NCBI GenBank assembly: GCA_002398825.1
Contig: DHBS01000013.1
Coordinates: forward strand, 41,357-91,118
Source: Syntrophomonas sp. UBA4922
Lineage (GTDB): Bacteria; Bacillota; Syntrophomonadia; Syntrophomonadales; Syntrophomonadaceae
Length of the DNA stretch: 49,762 bases
Direction of reading: 5' to 3'
Part shown: positions 39,360 through 47,311 of the stretch, piece after piece
How positions within the stretch are numbered: position 1 is the first letter of the stretch
Layout: every line of letters starts with the position of its first letter
Position numbers and translations under genes: made by a program
Notes under the pieces: generated by a model
Databases searched by the model: none
Seen by the model: the letters and a program-made list of their open reading frames with translations, nothing else
What the model was told of the DNA's origin: nothing

Positions 39360-40352
39360 TTAAAACTCAACCTCCAGGCCGATGTTCAATTGCTTTGCTT
39401 TCTCAAGTAATTTGGCTGAAACAATCAAGTCCTGTATAGCCATCCCTGTGGCATCAAAAAGTGTAATGTCATCTTCCGACCTTCTGCCTGGTTTCATGCC
39501 TTCAAGGACCTCTCCAATTTCAGTAATATCATCTGCTGAAATCCTCCCGGATTTTGCAGCATGTTGACACTCACCCTTTTGTATTACTTGGGCACGCGAA
39601 TCCCCGAATAATCTTACATTTGCCATTAATTCCGGTTCGATTTCCTGTTTGCCCGGCATATCAGCCCCAATGGCATTAATATGTGTACCTGCTTTAATCC
39701 ATTCTTTACTAATAAAAAACTCTCGAGACCGTGTACAGGTAACAATGATATCTACTTGACCGGCTATTTCCGCAAGCTCAGCATAAGGCACTGCTTTTAG
39801 CTGTAAATTTGGAAACTTGCCATTTTGTTCGTTGACAAACCGGCAGCTGTTTTCATCGATAATGTCGCAAATATAAATTTCTTCCAAGGCCGGCATTGCG
39901 GTTGCAAGCCCCAGTAACTGGGCTCTTCCCTGATTACCGGCGCCAGCGATCAATACCCTTTTAGAATCTTTTCTTGCCAATGCTCTTGCTGCTACAGCGC
40001 CCGCGGCACCTGTTCTCATAAAAGTTATCGGTGTTCCGTCAAGAATTCCTATGGGCTGCTGTTTATCCACATCCATCACAACGATTAATCCTGCCAGGGG
40101 AGCAAGCCCCCGCTGGGGATTTTCAGAGCAAAAACCCAGCATTTTCATACCGAATACACCTGCGCCGGCAAGATGACCTGATTTTAAATCCATTTCCCGC
40201 TTTCCGCTTTCAAAGTGATGTACGATTACGGGAAATACCCCGGCCTCTTCTCTGGCATAAAGTTTGTACGCCAATTCCACATCGGAAATCGCATCGCCCA
40301 TGTTGAGCAAATCATTCGTTTGCGCACTGCTTAAAATACGAAGTGAATACAG
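39360..40352 (-). CDS. ornithine cyclodeaminase / mu-crystallin family protein
   Basis: A protein of about 330 residues with an NAD(P)-binding Rossmann fold (VLIAGAGNQGRAQLLGL; VDIIVTCTRSREFF). It also has family blocks TPITFMRTGAAGAVAARALA, HINAIGADMPGKQEIEP and DITLFDATGMAIQDL. Characterised members convert ornithine to proline plus ammonia or reduce cyclic imines. The first standard start is TTG 40310, but conserved family sequence extends upstream (LRILSSAQTNDLLNM). The only ribosome binding site, AAGGAGAG, precedes CTG 40352, taken as start; ATA six bases earlier is an alternative. It is the last gene of the ureohydrolase-aminotransferase operon. Confidence 0.88.
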   Translation of the reverse strand: MYSLRILSSAQTNDLLNMGDAISDVELAYKLYAREEAGVFPVIVHHFESGKREMDLKSGHLAGAGVFGMKMLGFCSENPQRGLAPLAGLIVVMDVDKQQPIGILDGTPITFMRTGAAGAVAARALARKDSKRVLIAGAGNQGRAQLLGLATAMPALEEIYICDIIDENSCRFVNEQNGKFPNLQLKAVPYAELAEIAGQVDIIVTCTRSREFFISKEWIKAGTHINAIGADMPGKQEIEPELMANVRLFGDSRAQVIQKGECQHAAKSGRISADDITEIGEVLEGMKPGRRSEDDITLFDATGMAIQDLIVSAKLLEKAKQLNIGLEVEF

Positions 40353-40457
40353 ATGTATTGCTCTCCTTATCAGTCAGTCTTTCAATTTCGTCCCTATATT
40401 TACCCATCAGCCATCGAGCCCGGCAGTCATTTCCCGCAAAAGGTAATAAAGCTCATT

Positions 40458-41582
40458 CTATTTTTCCATCTTTGTAAAATAATCTCCCAGCAGTCTAAGT
40501 CCTTCTTTAAGCATTTCCGGCTTGCCAAATCCATAGCCCAACCTGAACGTATACGGAATTTCGAAACAATCACCATGGCAAAGCAATACGCCGGTTTTTT
40601 CATATATGTCCAAACATAATTCATCACTTGGAATATCAAAATCATATTTTATGAATACTGTGGAACTCAAGCTTTTGTATTGGCATGATAAGTGCGGTTG
40701 CGTTTCCAGCCATTTATCAAGGATTTCTTTATTTTCTCCGACGATTTCCCTGGATCTGCTCAGAATCTTTTCGTAATTTTCAAAAGCGATGGCTGTGATC
40801 CATTCATCAAATACGCCGCCGCAAATGGTGTCATAGGAACGTCTGTTTTGAAGTCTTTCATAAGTGTTTCTATCCCGGGTAACAACCCAGCCGACTCTGG
40901 TTCCCGCCATTGAAAATACCTTTGATGTGCTGCTGGTTGCAATGCCTTTTTCGTATACATCTACGATGGATGCCATGTAATCATCGCCTAAACCTCTATA
41001 GATTTCATCACATAATATATAGGCATTCACTTTTTCAGCGATTTTCCCAATCTCTCTCAACATGTCCTCTTCGATATAAGATCCGGTCGGATTGTTGGGA
41101 TTGGTGAGTAGGATCATCTTGGTATTGCTATCAACCAATCCGCGTAATTCATCCAGGTCCGGCAAATAACCGTTTTCTTCCTTTAATTCAATATATCTGA
41201 TCTCCACTTGCATCGATTCCGGAATTGAATAATGCTGTTGGTAATTGGGCATAAAGATAACCACATTGTCTGTGGGTTCCAACAGCTCAGTAATTACCAT
41301 GTTATTGGCGCCAGTGCCTCCATGAACCGTCAAAATCATATCCGAGGTTACTTCCCGGTACATTTTGCTTATCGCTTCTAAAAGCCTTCTAAAGCCAAAA
41401 AAGTGTCCATAATGAAGGCTCATTTTTTCTACTTCTTTTAAAAATTTGCCGCAATCCTCGCCGATAAAGTCAAATAATTCTTCAACCGTAAATGCCTTCA
41501 CACAGCTTGCACCCAAGTTGTACTTGCATCCTTCATCCCTCGGATTCAGCCATTTTTCAAGTTTGAATTCATTAATACGCAT
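40458..41582 (-). CDS. PLP-dependent aminotransferase, class I/II fold (capreomycidine synthase-like)
   Basis: A 374-residue fold-type I enzyme. It has HGGTGANNMVITELL for cofactor phosphate binding, NPNNPTGSYI, the PLP-contacting Asp in YILCDEIYRGL, and the Schiff-base lysine in SSTSKVFSMAGTRVGW. The N-terminus FKLEKWLNP with NLGASCVKAFTVEEL resembles the subgroup around capreomycidine synthase, which acts on arginine-derived substrates. ATG 41582 follows ATAGGAGAT. The location between a ureohydrolase and an ornithine cyclodeaminase supports an arginine- or guanidino-compound substrate; the exact reaction is not known. Confidence 0.88.
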   Translation of the reverse strand: MRINEFKLEKWLNPRDEGCKYNLGASCVKAFTVEELFDFIGEDCGKFLKEVEKMSLHYGHFFGFRRLLEAISKMYREVTSDMILTVHGGTGANNMVITELLEPTDNVVIFMPNYQQHYSIPESMQVEIRYIELKEENGYLPDLDELRGLVDSNTKMILLTNPNNPTGSYIEEDMLREIGKIAEKVNAYILCDEIYRGLGDDYMASIVDVYEKGIATSSTSKVFSMAGTRVGWVVTRDRNTYERLQNRRSYDTICGGVFDEWITAIAFENYEKILSRSREIVGENKEILDKWLETQPHLSCQYKSLSSTVFIKYDFDIPSDELCLDIYEKTGVLLCHGDCFEIPYTFRLGYGFGKPEMLKEGLRLLGDYFTKMEK

Positions 41583-41655
41583 GTTGTTATCTCCTATATT
41601 GCAATTTTTATCCCCAAACCATACTTTACATAGACTGCCGCCGCCGCACCCAGGC

Positions 41656-42777
41656 CTATTTTCCATCACGTTTTCTTAAGGCTATTCCTCCCAGAAACTC
41701 AGCCGCGACACGAGCACAGAATTGTGCGCCCATGCCATTCAAATCATAATCAGGGGTATACTCATTGATGTCACAGCCAATAATCTTCTCTCTTGTGATA
41801 CGGCGCAGAGCATGGAACATTTCATCCATGGTCAGCCCCCAGAATTCCGGAGCTTTCTGCGACATCACCTGACTTGGATCCATAACGTCAATATCCAGAG
41901 AGAAATAAATTCCATCCGTACCATTGGTGGCTAATTTTATAGCTTCATTCATCACATCTTTGATACCGCATTCTTTTACTTCATCAATCGTAATGACACG
42001 ATGTCCCAATTCACGGGCCACATTTCTTTCGAATATAGAATTGCGTACCCCCCTGATTCCAACGCAAACAAAGTTTTCAGGACTTATTTTGCCAAGTTCA
42101 AGAACCTGGCTCCATTCTGTTGAAGCCCAGTTTTTTGGCTCATGTGAAAGATCCATATGGGAGTCAAACACGATGAGTCCTATTTTCTTAGTTCTTGGTT
42201 TAAGTATGGCTCGTAGTGTCGGTGTAGGCACAGTATGATCACCGCCTAAAATGATAGGCACCGCTCCTGCCGCTACAATATCCGCTACTTTTTCTTCCGC
42301 CCGTTCAAGATTACCCTCGATATCATCCGGTGTGTATGGCACATCACCATAATCCACCACCCTGATATGATCCTCAAAAACCAGATCTTTATCGATTTCA
42401 GGGAAATAACCGCGGTTATGATTGATGGAGTAATAAATGGAATACTTGCGTATCATATCCGTACCTTGATCAGCCCCCATGCGCCAGTACACAGACCCCT
42501 GAGGCGGTCTGCCGCAAGTAGGCGGAGCCATTATCATAGGAGTTTGAATGGTCAGGCCTTCAAAAGGGATGCCCAGAATGGCTGCATCAGCACCTTGCAA
42601 GTCCTGCGGTTTTTTTGCCAGTGGATACTCCATAAAAGTCGGGGTATCGCCTTTCAAGATAGAAAGTTCGATCCTCTCCCCGCGAGCCTTCTGCGTTTTT
42701 AGCAAATCCATGGCATTTTCAAAAGCAAACTTGATCTGTTCCTTTTCCTTTGCGCTAATAATTTCATTATCTGACAT
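41656..42777 (-). CDS. ureohydrolase (agmatinase/arginase/guanidino-hydrolase family)
   Basis: A 373-residue binuclear metallohydrolase releasing urea from a guanidino substrate. Metal-ligand motifs are LGGDHTVP, VFDSHMDLSHE (Ser replaces the usual Ala of DAHxD) and SLDIDVMDPS. The third motif continues QVMSQKAPEFWG instead of the usual APGTGTPEPGG. It has an N-terminal extension of about 60 residues relative to agmatinase and an altered substrate loop, features shared with guanidino-acid and guanidine hydrolases rather than classic SpeB. ATG 42777 follows GTGAGGT. First gene of the operon, behind a long leader. Confidence 0.87.
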   Translation of the reverse strand: MSDNEIISAKEKEQIKFAFENAMDLLKTQKARGERIELSILKGDTPTFMEYPLAKKPQDLQGADAAILGIPFEGLTIQTPMIMAPPTCGRPPQGSVYWRMGADQGTDMIRKYSIYYSINHNRGYFPEIDKDLVFEDHIRVVDYGDVPYTPDDIEGNLERAEEKVADIVAAGAVPIILGGDHTVPTPTLRAILKPRTKKIGLIVFDSHMDLSHEPKNWASTEWSQVLELGKISPENFVCVGIRGVRNSIFERNVARELGHRVITIDEVKECGIKDVMNEAIKLATNGTDGIYFSLDIDVMDPSQVMSQKAPEFWGLTMDEMFHALRRITREKIIGCDINEYTPDYDLNGMGAQFCARVAAEFLGGIALRKRDGK

Positions 42778-43074
42778 TCTTTTACCTCACTTTCAGTACG
42801 GTTATTTCAGGGCATGTCCCGATTCTTATGCCGCCTTTGTATGCAGCAATCCCCGCCGCCATATTTCTTAATCAAGCCCATAAAAAACAAGCCGCTTCAC
42901 GGTCTGCAACACAGTTAATGGTACAAAGGGTTGGCCTCTTTTAAGGCCCTGGTCATAAATGCTTGGTACGAACATCTCTTTCCCTGTACTCGTTGTCAGT
43001 GCTGTAGAATTAGTAAATGCAGCTTTTCTGCATAGTTTAGACTTTATTCTTGATTATTTTCTCCAATTATATCA
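42778..43074 (-). promoter_or_regulatory. extended -10 promoter and about 280-nt structured leader of the ureohydrolase operon
   Basis: On the minus strand TGATATAAT (43074-43066) is a consensus extended -10 element. Transcription from it would give about 280 nt of untranslated leader. The leader holds the hairpins ATGCAG/CTGCAT (43033-43017) and GGCCT/AGGCC (42948-42933), and a terminator-like element CAGACCG-TGAAG-CGGCTTG followed by six T's (42906-42882). It does not match guanidine-I/II/III, lysine, glycine or T-box signatures. The remaining 300 bp up to 43326 hold no gene I can support. Confidence 0.5.
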
Positions 43075-43325
43075 TTAAAACCATAATGGCGGCCCATTTG
43101 CTTTACTGCTGGCCTGTCTGGGCTTGGCTGACGGACATTTACATATACCCCAGAGGGTAGGGGAATCTGACTTTATGCGCTATTCCGGCTCTCCAAAAGG
43201 AATTGGAAAAGAGCGGATGGAGGATTCAGAGTGAGGGGACCGGGCCATATCGATATTTGAAAATCAGCGGAACGAAGAGAAAAGCAGCATATATGAGTAA
43301 AGATAGGGCGGGGGAAGCTCGCAAT

Positions 43326-43370
43326 ATATTAGCTAAATATACACATAATAAACATATGTATAGCTAATAT
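43326..43370 (+). promoter_or_regulatory. inverted repeat before the Phd-Uma2 gene, likely operator
   Basis: ATATTAGCTA (43326-43335) and TAGCTAATAT (43361-43370) are perfect 10-bp arms 25 bp apart. The right arm abuts the ribosome binding site GGAGGGG (43371-43377). Phd/YefM domains bind palindromes upstream of their own genes, so autoregulation through this site is a reasonable inference. Confidence 0.5.
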
Positions 43371-43379
43371 GGAGGGGAT

Positions 43380-44108
43380 ATGATGAGGGTTCCATCGACA
43401 GAAGTTCAGAATAACTTTGGCAAATACTTAAAATATGTGGAGGTCAACGAAGAAATCATCGTAACTAAAAATGGAAGGGATGTTGCCAGGATATTACCGT
43501 GCGATGATCAGAATAGCAGCCTGGTGGCGGAAGACGCCGCAGAATATCAAACCCGGGAGGGCCGGGTGACCTATGAAGAATTTCTGGAACTTGTGGAAGC
43601 TTCCGAGCAGCGTTTTGAGATGATTGACGGAGTCATATACAATCTCGCCTCGCCCTCTTACGAGCATCAATATGCTCTTAACGAAATTCATGGCACATTT
43701 TACAACTGGTTTAAAAATAAAAATTGTATTCCCCTTACTTCTCCCTTTGATATTACTCTTTTTAAGGCAGAGGACAATATTTGTGTTGTTCAGCCGGATA
43801 TAATCGTAATCTGCGACAGGGATAACATGGACAAAAAAGGCCAGTACAAAGGAGTCCCCACCCTTTTGGTGGAAGTCCTTTCGCCTTCCACCAGAAGCAA
43901 GGATATGCTTAAGAAGCTGGAGCTTTACAAGCAATGCGGCGTTAAGGAATACTGGATGGTTGATCCCAAAAATAATCTGATATATGTTTATATTCTTGAT
44001 AAAAATGAAATAGCCGATAGCATAGCTTTTCAGAAAGGCGCTCATGAATATGCGGAGTCAGTATATTTCAGTGGCTTGAAGGTAGCCTTGACGGATGTAT
44101 TTTTGTAG
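43380..44108 (+). CDS. fusion of Phd/YefM antitoxin domain and Uma2-family (DUF820) endonuclease-like domain
   Basis: A 242-residue protein. Residues 1-45 form a Phd/YefM DNA-binding domain (RVPSTEVQNNFGKYLKYVEV; EIIVTKNGRDVARILP). Residues 60-242 form a Uma2 domain with FEMIDGVIYNLASPSYEHQY, the PD-(D/E)xK-like core VQPDIIVICDRDN and PTLLVEVLSPSTRSKDMLKK, then ELYKQCGVKEYWMVDP. Uma2 proteins are restriction-endonuclease-fold proteins of uncertain function, abundant in cyanobacteria and Firmicutes. The fusion places a DNA-binding autoregulator and a nuclease-like domain in one chain, with no separate toxin gene beside it. The start is ATG 43380 or the adjacent ATG 43383. Confidence 0.85.
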   Translation: MMRVPSTEVQNNFGKYLKYVEVNEEIIVTKNGRDVARILPCDDQNSSLVAEDAAEYQTREGRVTYEEFLELVEASEQRFEMIDGVIYNLASPSYEHQYALNEIHGTFYNWFKNKNCIPLTSPFDITLFKAEDNICVVQPDIIVICDRDNMDKKGQYKGVPTLLVEVLSPSTRSKDMLKKLELYKQCGVKEYWMVDPKNNLIYVYILDKNEIADSIAFQKGAHEYAESVYFSGLKVALTDVFL

Positions 44109-44275
44109 AGCATGAATGTAATCAAATCCGGGTTAAGCTGGTTGAAAATTATTCATACATCCGACTGGCGGCAGAACGATCTCATTTGTACCTACAGTGA
44201 AGCGGTAGCTATGGTTCAAGAAGAGGGCGCCGGTTTGGAAACGGGGGCTTAAGATGAAGATATTAAGTGGGTAAA

Positions 44276-45043
44276 CTATAGTCTGCCCCATTCCCGATGC
44301 TGATTGCGGACCACTTGGTTTTGGCGTTGATAATAAAGGTTACGATTATACTGAGTTTCAGGAGAGTTTTCCATGGCAAACCAGATTCTCTCGTGGTACA
44401 AATGGATAGCGGCCGCAGCGGTTTGATAATAACTGCAGCCGTTCTTAACCAGTCTGATCATTAAGTCATTATCGTCATAGCCTATGCCGGTAAAATCCTC
44501 ATCATAGCCGCCGATAGCAAAGAACTCCTCTCTTCTGATCGATGTTAAGAATGGCAGTTTAGTATTCAAGCCAGGGTAATTGTGATAAAAAGCGTTAAGA
44601 TCAAATTTGCCCCCGGTTGCATTGAGTTGACCTAGGAAAGAGCCGCCCTGGTCATCTCTAGCGATGGGGATGCCCATATACTTGGAGTTTGATAATAATG
44701 GCAAGCTTAACTGGGCTATACAATCATTAAGATGAAACATTTCCGCACAGGATAAGATCAGGACCTTACCGCGTGACATTTTGGCCCCTATGTTGATCGC
44801 AAACCCCGGCACCCGCCACTTTATGGCTCCGTCCAGGTTTCGCTGGCCGGTAAAAACGTATTTTAGATTCAGTATGTGCTCGTATTGCTTGCAGATGGCT
44901 TCACTTTCATCCTCAACCCCATCATTTAATACAATGGTTTCAAAATCTGCCGGCATTGCCTGCTGGGCAAGAGAAAACAGCCCCCATTTAAGAAGGTGAG
45001 GCCGCTGGAAGGTAGTGATAATAATTGAGGCGGTGCATTCCAT
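44276..45043 (-). CDS. family 2 glycosyltransferase
   Basis: A 255-residue GT-A protein with the N-terminal nucleotide-binding strand ASIIITTFQRPHLLKWGL, ETIVLNDGVEDES in place of a classical DDGS, and the acceptor/catalytic region GGYDEDFTGIGYDDNDLMIRL. No membrane segment is seen, so it acts at the cytoplasmic face on a nucleotide sugar. ATG 45043 follows TAAGGAGAG. Its last 30 codons and stop are duplicated as a remnant at 30119-30235. It is separated by 186 bp from the larger glycosyltransferase gene of the same strand. Confidence 0.87.
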   Translation of the reverse strand: MECTASIIITTFQRPHLLKWGLFSLAQQAMPADFETIVLNDGVEDESEAICKQYEHILNLKYVFTGQRNLDGAIKWRVPGFAINIGAKMSRGKVLILSCAEMFHLNDCIAQLSLPLLSNSKYMGIPIARDDQGGSFLGQLNATGGKFDLNAFYHNYPGLNTKLPFLTSIRREEFFAIGGYDEDFTGIGYDDNDLMIRLVKNGCSYYQTAAAAIHLYHERIWFAMENSPETQYNRNLYYQRQNQVVRNQHREWGRL

Positions 45044-45229
45044 CTATATTGTCTCTCCTTAAATTAAGTGCCGATTACCGATTAATTCTGTGGGCCTTTG
45101 CCGCGTTTCTTCGAACACCTGGAATGGAGCAGATGGGGTTTTGGAGCTGAAAAGCTGCTGGACCTGGAAGATTTCTCCGGGAATCAATGCAGCGTCTGCG
45201 CCCTCAGGGTTTACCTAATTAAACCTTGC

Positions 45230-47311
45230 TTAGTCGTCTTTTTCCCCCCATTGAAAGTGATACACTACACTGTCAAAGACGGTTTGATGTATGATCCCAT
45301 GAGCATGTAATTTTTGCATTAACACTGTGTCTCCCGATATACAAGCCTCTCCCCATTTAGCTATTATCGGATCGTATATATTGCTGCCGACCACGACTTG
45401 CCCTTCGGGATATCCGCCCGCCATTTCAAAATGCTTTTTGCGTATCAGCAATGGCATGAATAAACCGCCGTTCTCCACCTTTGACTGAGCAATGGCAGCT
45501 GCATATTGCTGGAATTCATTTTCCCGGTAAGAACTATAGTTGCGCCCCAGGTCCTTTTCAATACCATACTGCCCGCTGGGCAGCTTCCCAGACTCAACCA
45601 GGCGGGAGCAAACGCAATTGCTGCCGTTATATGCCCGCCACAGGTTATCAAACCAACCAGGGCTAAATGCCATATCCGAATTAATAAAAATCAAAAAATC
45701 CCCTTTGGCCTTGGCGGCTGCATAGTTATAGGCGCGATAGACGTTATTTACATACCATTCGGCACGCTGTTCAGCGCTGTTGTTAAATTCATAATGGGGA
45801 ATATCATGTTCCCGGAGGTATTCTATTACCTCATCAGTGGCATCATTAGCCACGAAGAAAAATTCCTTTCGCGTCATTTCTGTATATTTGAGCACCTGTT
45901 CATATACAAATTTAAGCCAGGCCACACTTTTATAGATCAAACATATTATTGAAAAATGCGGTCTGAATACTTCTTCCCGGAATTCCTCCACATAAGCCAG
46001 GGATTGTGACCAGTTTAGCGGTTCCGGCTTTTCGTCATCTTCCCATAAACCTTCGGGGAAGTATTCCTGCGGAACCTTTTCCAGGACCAACTGTTCTTCG
46101 CTTATTAAGCGATCCAACATATCATAGCCACGTTGCCCATGAGATTCATATACCAGGTATTTATGGGCCAGGCGCTGTTTGGAAGAAAATCCGTAATGCA
46201 AGACTTTGATGGTATCTACCCAATGCAAGCGCTTAATGCTGGGGGGGTAAGGCCTTTGATGGAGGCCGGGTTGGGGTTTGTTATAGCTCATGCCCGGTGT
46301 GACCCGCCATAAGCGCACAAACCAGCCAACATCATACAGGCTGTCTAATCTTCTCCAACTATGACTGCGCCACAGATTCACCTCATGAAAAACCACCCCG
46401 TCGATTTGTCGATCAATACACAGCGCACAAATCCCCTGCAAATGATCGACTGCGCTGGCGGTCAATACTTCATCGGCATCCAACCATAATATGAAGTCGG
46501 GTTCAAGCTTTAATGCCTCCTGCAGCAAAACCTGTTTATGACTGATCTCATTGGCAAAATCATTTTGAATTCCTCGAATAACGTAGGGGGTTTGGCTGAG
46601 CATGAACTCGTAGCTGCCATCAGTGCTGCCGTCGTCGTAAACTACAATAGCATCAACCAACGGTTTCGTGTATCTAAAAAACCTTTCCAAATTGGCCTTA
46701 ATCATTTCGTTATATACCTGGCAGATACAGACGATTTTGTATTTCCGATCCGGCTGCCTGGGTTCTTGCCAGGATAGTTGCAACTGGCGTTTTCTACAGA
46801 TCGCGAGGCCAGGGGATGCTGGTATGGTCATTATTTCAAATTCATCGCGGTATCGTGACAATTCTTCTGCCGCCAGGTATGCGGTGCCGCACCAGGCGGG
46901 GTTAAGCAGTTCCTCGCTGCCGGGATGCACATCATGCAGCAGTATCAGTCCGTGGGGAGCAACATAGGGAAGATATGCGTAAAAGTCCTGCAATACTGCC
47001 CCTTTGGAGTGATCAGCATCGATAAACAGCATGTCAATCCATAAGGAACCTGCTTTTATTTGCTGGGCAAACTCCAGGGTGGTGCTGTTAATAAATTGAG
47101 TTTTAGATGATTTCGCCATAAATTGCCCGGCTTCGGGATTTAAATCCACTCCAATTAAATGATCCGCAAAAGGAATCACTCTATTAAAAAGAGCACAGCG
47201 GTATATGCCCAGTTCGACATATACTCGGGGTCTTAAAATGCTGGCCAGGTGAACGATAAAGTCTTCGTGCCAGATCAATCCTTTATGGGACGATAAATCA
47301 ATGGTACTCAT
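45230..47311 (-). CDS. three-domain protein: class I methyltransferase - glycosyltransferase - glycosyltransferase
   Basis: A 693-residue fusion. Residues 1-170 are a SAM-dependent methyltransferase of the Methyltransf_24 or cephalosporin-hydroxylase kind (VYVELGIYRCALFNRVIP; DMLFIDADHSKGAVLQDF; ILLHDVHPG). Residues 190-390 form a GT2-like domain with VYDDGSTDGSYEFM and ILWLDADEVLT. Residues 460-690 form a second GT-A domain (FSIICLIYKSVAWLKFVYEQ; DFLIFINSDMAFSPGW; KHFEMAGGYPEG). It probably builds and methylates a glycan attached to a surface polymer or protein. ATG 47311 overlaps the dehydratase stop by 4 nt, so the genes are coupled. Confidence 0.85.
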   Translation of the reverse strand: MSTIDLSSHKGLIWHEDFIVHLASILRPRVYVELGIYRCALFNRVIPFADHLIGVDLNPEAGQFMAKSSKTQFINSTTLEFAQQIKAGSLWIDMLFIDADHSKGAVLQDFYAYLPYVAPHGLILLHDVHPGSEELLNPAWCGTAYLAAEELSRYRDEFEIMTIPASPGLAICRKRQLQLSWQEPRQPDRKYKIVCICQVYNEMIKANLERFFRYTKPLVDAIVVYDDGSTDGSYEFMLSQTPYVIRGIQNDFANEISHKQVLLQEALKLEPDFILWLDADEVLTASAVDHLQGICALCIDRQIDGVVFHEVNLWRSHSWRRLDSLYDVGWFVRLWRVTPGMSYNKPQPGLHQRPYPPSIKRLHWVDTIKVLHYGFSSKQRLAHKYLVYESHGQRGYDMLDRLISEEQLVLEKVPQEYFPEGLWEDDEKPEPLNWSQSLAYVEEFREEVFRPHFSIICLIYKSVAWLKFVYEQVLKYTEMTRKEFFFVANDATDEVIEYLREHDIPHYEFNNSAEQRAEWYVNNVYRAYNYAAAKAKGDFLIFINSDMAFSPGWFDNLWRAYNGSNCVCSRLVESGKLPSGQYGIEKDLGRNYSSYRENEFQQYAAAIAQSKVENGGLFMPLLIRKKHFEMAGGYPEGQVVVGSNIYDPIIAKWGEACISGDTVLMQKLHAHGIIHQTVFDSVVYHFQWGEKDD

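Noticed and set aside
42778..43074. Guanidine riboswitch before the ureohydrolase operon
   Set aside because: The ykkC core and the conserved loops of guanidine-II and guanidine-III RNAs are not found; the element is kept only as an unassigned leader.
45044..45229. Plus-strand 70-codon frame (45098-45310)
   Set aside because: It overlaps the 3' end of the large glycosyltransferase gene, lacks a ribosome binding site and shows no family pattern.
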